Shown here: positions 4,797 to 5,453 of the stretch, one piece after another
How positions within the stretch are numbered: the stretch's first letter is position 1
Layout: every line of letters begins with the position of its first letter
Assembly: GCA_030528765.1 (NCBI GenBank)
Contig: JAUMYD010000128.1
Span: 1 to 5,453 of the forward strand
Source: Bacillota bacterium
Lineage (GTDB): Bacteria; Bacillota; Dehalobacteriia; UBA4068
DNA length: 5,453 nucleotides
Reading direction: 5' to 3'
Program-made: the position numbers and the translations under genes
Notes under the pieces: generated by a model
What the model was told of the DNA's origin: nothing
Databases searched by the model: none
The model's input: only the letters and a program-made list of their open reading frames with translations

Positions 4797-5453
4797 TCAG
4801 GCATATATAATAATCAGGCCAACAAAAATACCGAAGATCACGGAGAATGCCGGCAATTTGCTTTGATACATGAGGATCGCCTGAGGGACGATCTCCCCAA
4901 AGACGACATAAAGCATGGCACCGCTGGCAAAGCCCAGGCTCAGCGCCAGGCCAAGGACGCTCATATCCCCAATTATAAAGCCAAGCAGCGCACCGATGAT
5001 GGTTGGCACACCAGAAAGTGCCGTCATGAATACAGCCCTCGCCTTGTTCATGCCGCCACCGATCAGCGGAACAGCAACCGCCATGCCCTCCGGGATGTTA
5101 TGGAGGCCGATCAGCACAGCCAGAACCAGCGCGGAACGGCCCAAAACACCGTCATCATTTGCGTAGGAGGCACCGATGGTCATGCCCTCAGGAATATTGT
5201 GCAGCGCGATGGCACAGGCCATCACCACACCGGCAACCAGCAGCGAAAGCTTATTATCCCTTCTGTCCCGATGCAGCCCGAAATGGTTGCTGTGGATCAA
5301 TTCATCCAGATCATCCGCAGTTTTGGGGTGATTTTCATCGATATGCGGAACCTCCGGATTGGTTTTTCGGTCGATCAGGTGATTGAGGAGATAGGTGATC
5401 AGGACACCGAATCCGATCGCCGCGATCACGACAAAAATCCCGACGCCTGTCGC
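4797..5453 (-). CDS. ZIP-family divalent metal transporter (GufA/ZupT-like), 5' end missing
   Basis: The frame is open through the right edge (218 residues visible), so the GTG at 5429 is not the true start: coding continues upstream as ATGVGIFV and the gene begins outside the window. ZIP proteins have eight helices; roughly the last five or six are here. The two signature metal-site helices carry HNIPEG at 85-90 and HNIPEG at 118-123 of the visible part, the M1/M2 binuclear site for Zn2+, Fe2+, Mn2+ or related ions. Between the first visible helix and the HNIPEG helices lies a charged cytoplasmic loop with six His in residues 37-61, typical of the variable metal-binding loop of ZIPs. The C-terminus GIFVGLIIIYA ends in the membrane, as in the GufA branch. 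It acts in the cytoplasmic membrane for metal uptake. The metal cannot be told from sequence. Two terminators follow. Confidence 0.9.
   Translation of the reverse strand, partial: ATGVGIFVVIAAIGFGVLITYLLNHLIDRKTNPEVPHIDENHPKTADDLDELIHSNHFGLHRDRRDNKLSLLVAGVVMACAIALHNIPEGMTIGASYANDDGVLGRSALVLAVLIGLHNIPEGMAVAVPLIGGGMNKARAVFMTALSGVPTIIGALLGFIIGDMSVLGLALSLGFASGAMLYVVFGEIVPQAILMYQSKLPAFSVIFGIFVGLIIIYA

Noticed and set aside
4532..4804. A 90-codon minus-strand frame in the intergenic region after the ZIP gene
   Set aside because: It overlaps the ZIP stop, runs through two terminators, has no ribosome site and shows no domain.

Overview
The window looks like a Clostridia-type Firmicute chromosome. 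The grounds are A/G-rich Shine-Dalgarno sites, the KtrB/KtrA potassium pair, a GufA/ZupT-like ZIP metal transporter, and a remnant of the double 4Fe-4S aldo/keto reductase common in anaerobic clostridia. A left segment (about 1-1560) is visibly more AT-rich and reads as accessory DNA. The right segment (about 1850 to the end) is more GC-rich and carries ordinary housekeeping genes on the minus strand.

Left, plus strand: the last 49 codons of an unidentified gene overlap (ATGA) the start region of an unusual gene at 156-1340. Its product appears to fuse a guanylate-kinase-like P-loop domain, a dCTP deaminase/dUTPase-fold domain with eroded active-site motifs, a short coiled coil and a C-terminal membrane anchor. 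The overlap suggests a two-gene (or larger) operon whose start lies outside the window. This is the best candidate for an undescribed system; a role in nucleotide sensing or phage defence is inference.

Middle, 1341-1905: no convincing gene. It holds overlapping inverted and direct repeats, the 5' end of a tRNA gene (alanine-like) cut off inside the D-stem, and a run of hairpins. Two of these are good plus-strand intrinsic terminators, the first overlapped by a competing hairpin. I read this as the scarred edge of the accessory segment. At 1910 to about 2240, minus strand, lies the frameshifted, 5'-truncated reductase remnant with its own terminator.

Right, minus strand: ktrB and ktrA form a tight operon for a K+ channel-like transporter and its nucleotide-gated RCK regulator, with a recognisable promoter and a leader that can fold in two competing ways. 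A 350-base spacer follows, holding two minus-strand terminators for the next gene. That gene is a ZIP-family divalent metal transporter whose start lies beyond the right edge.
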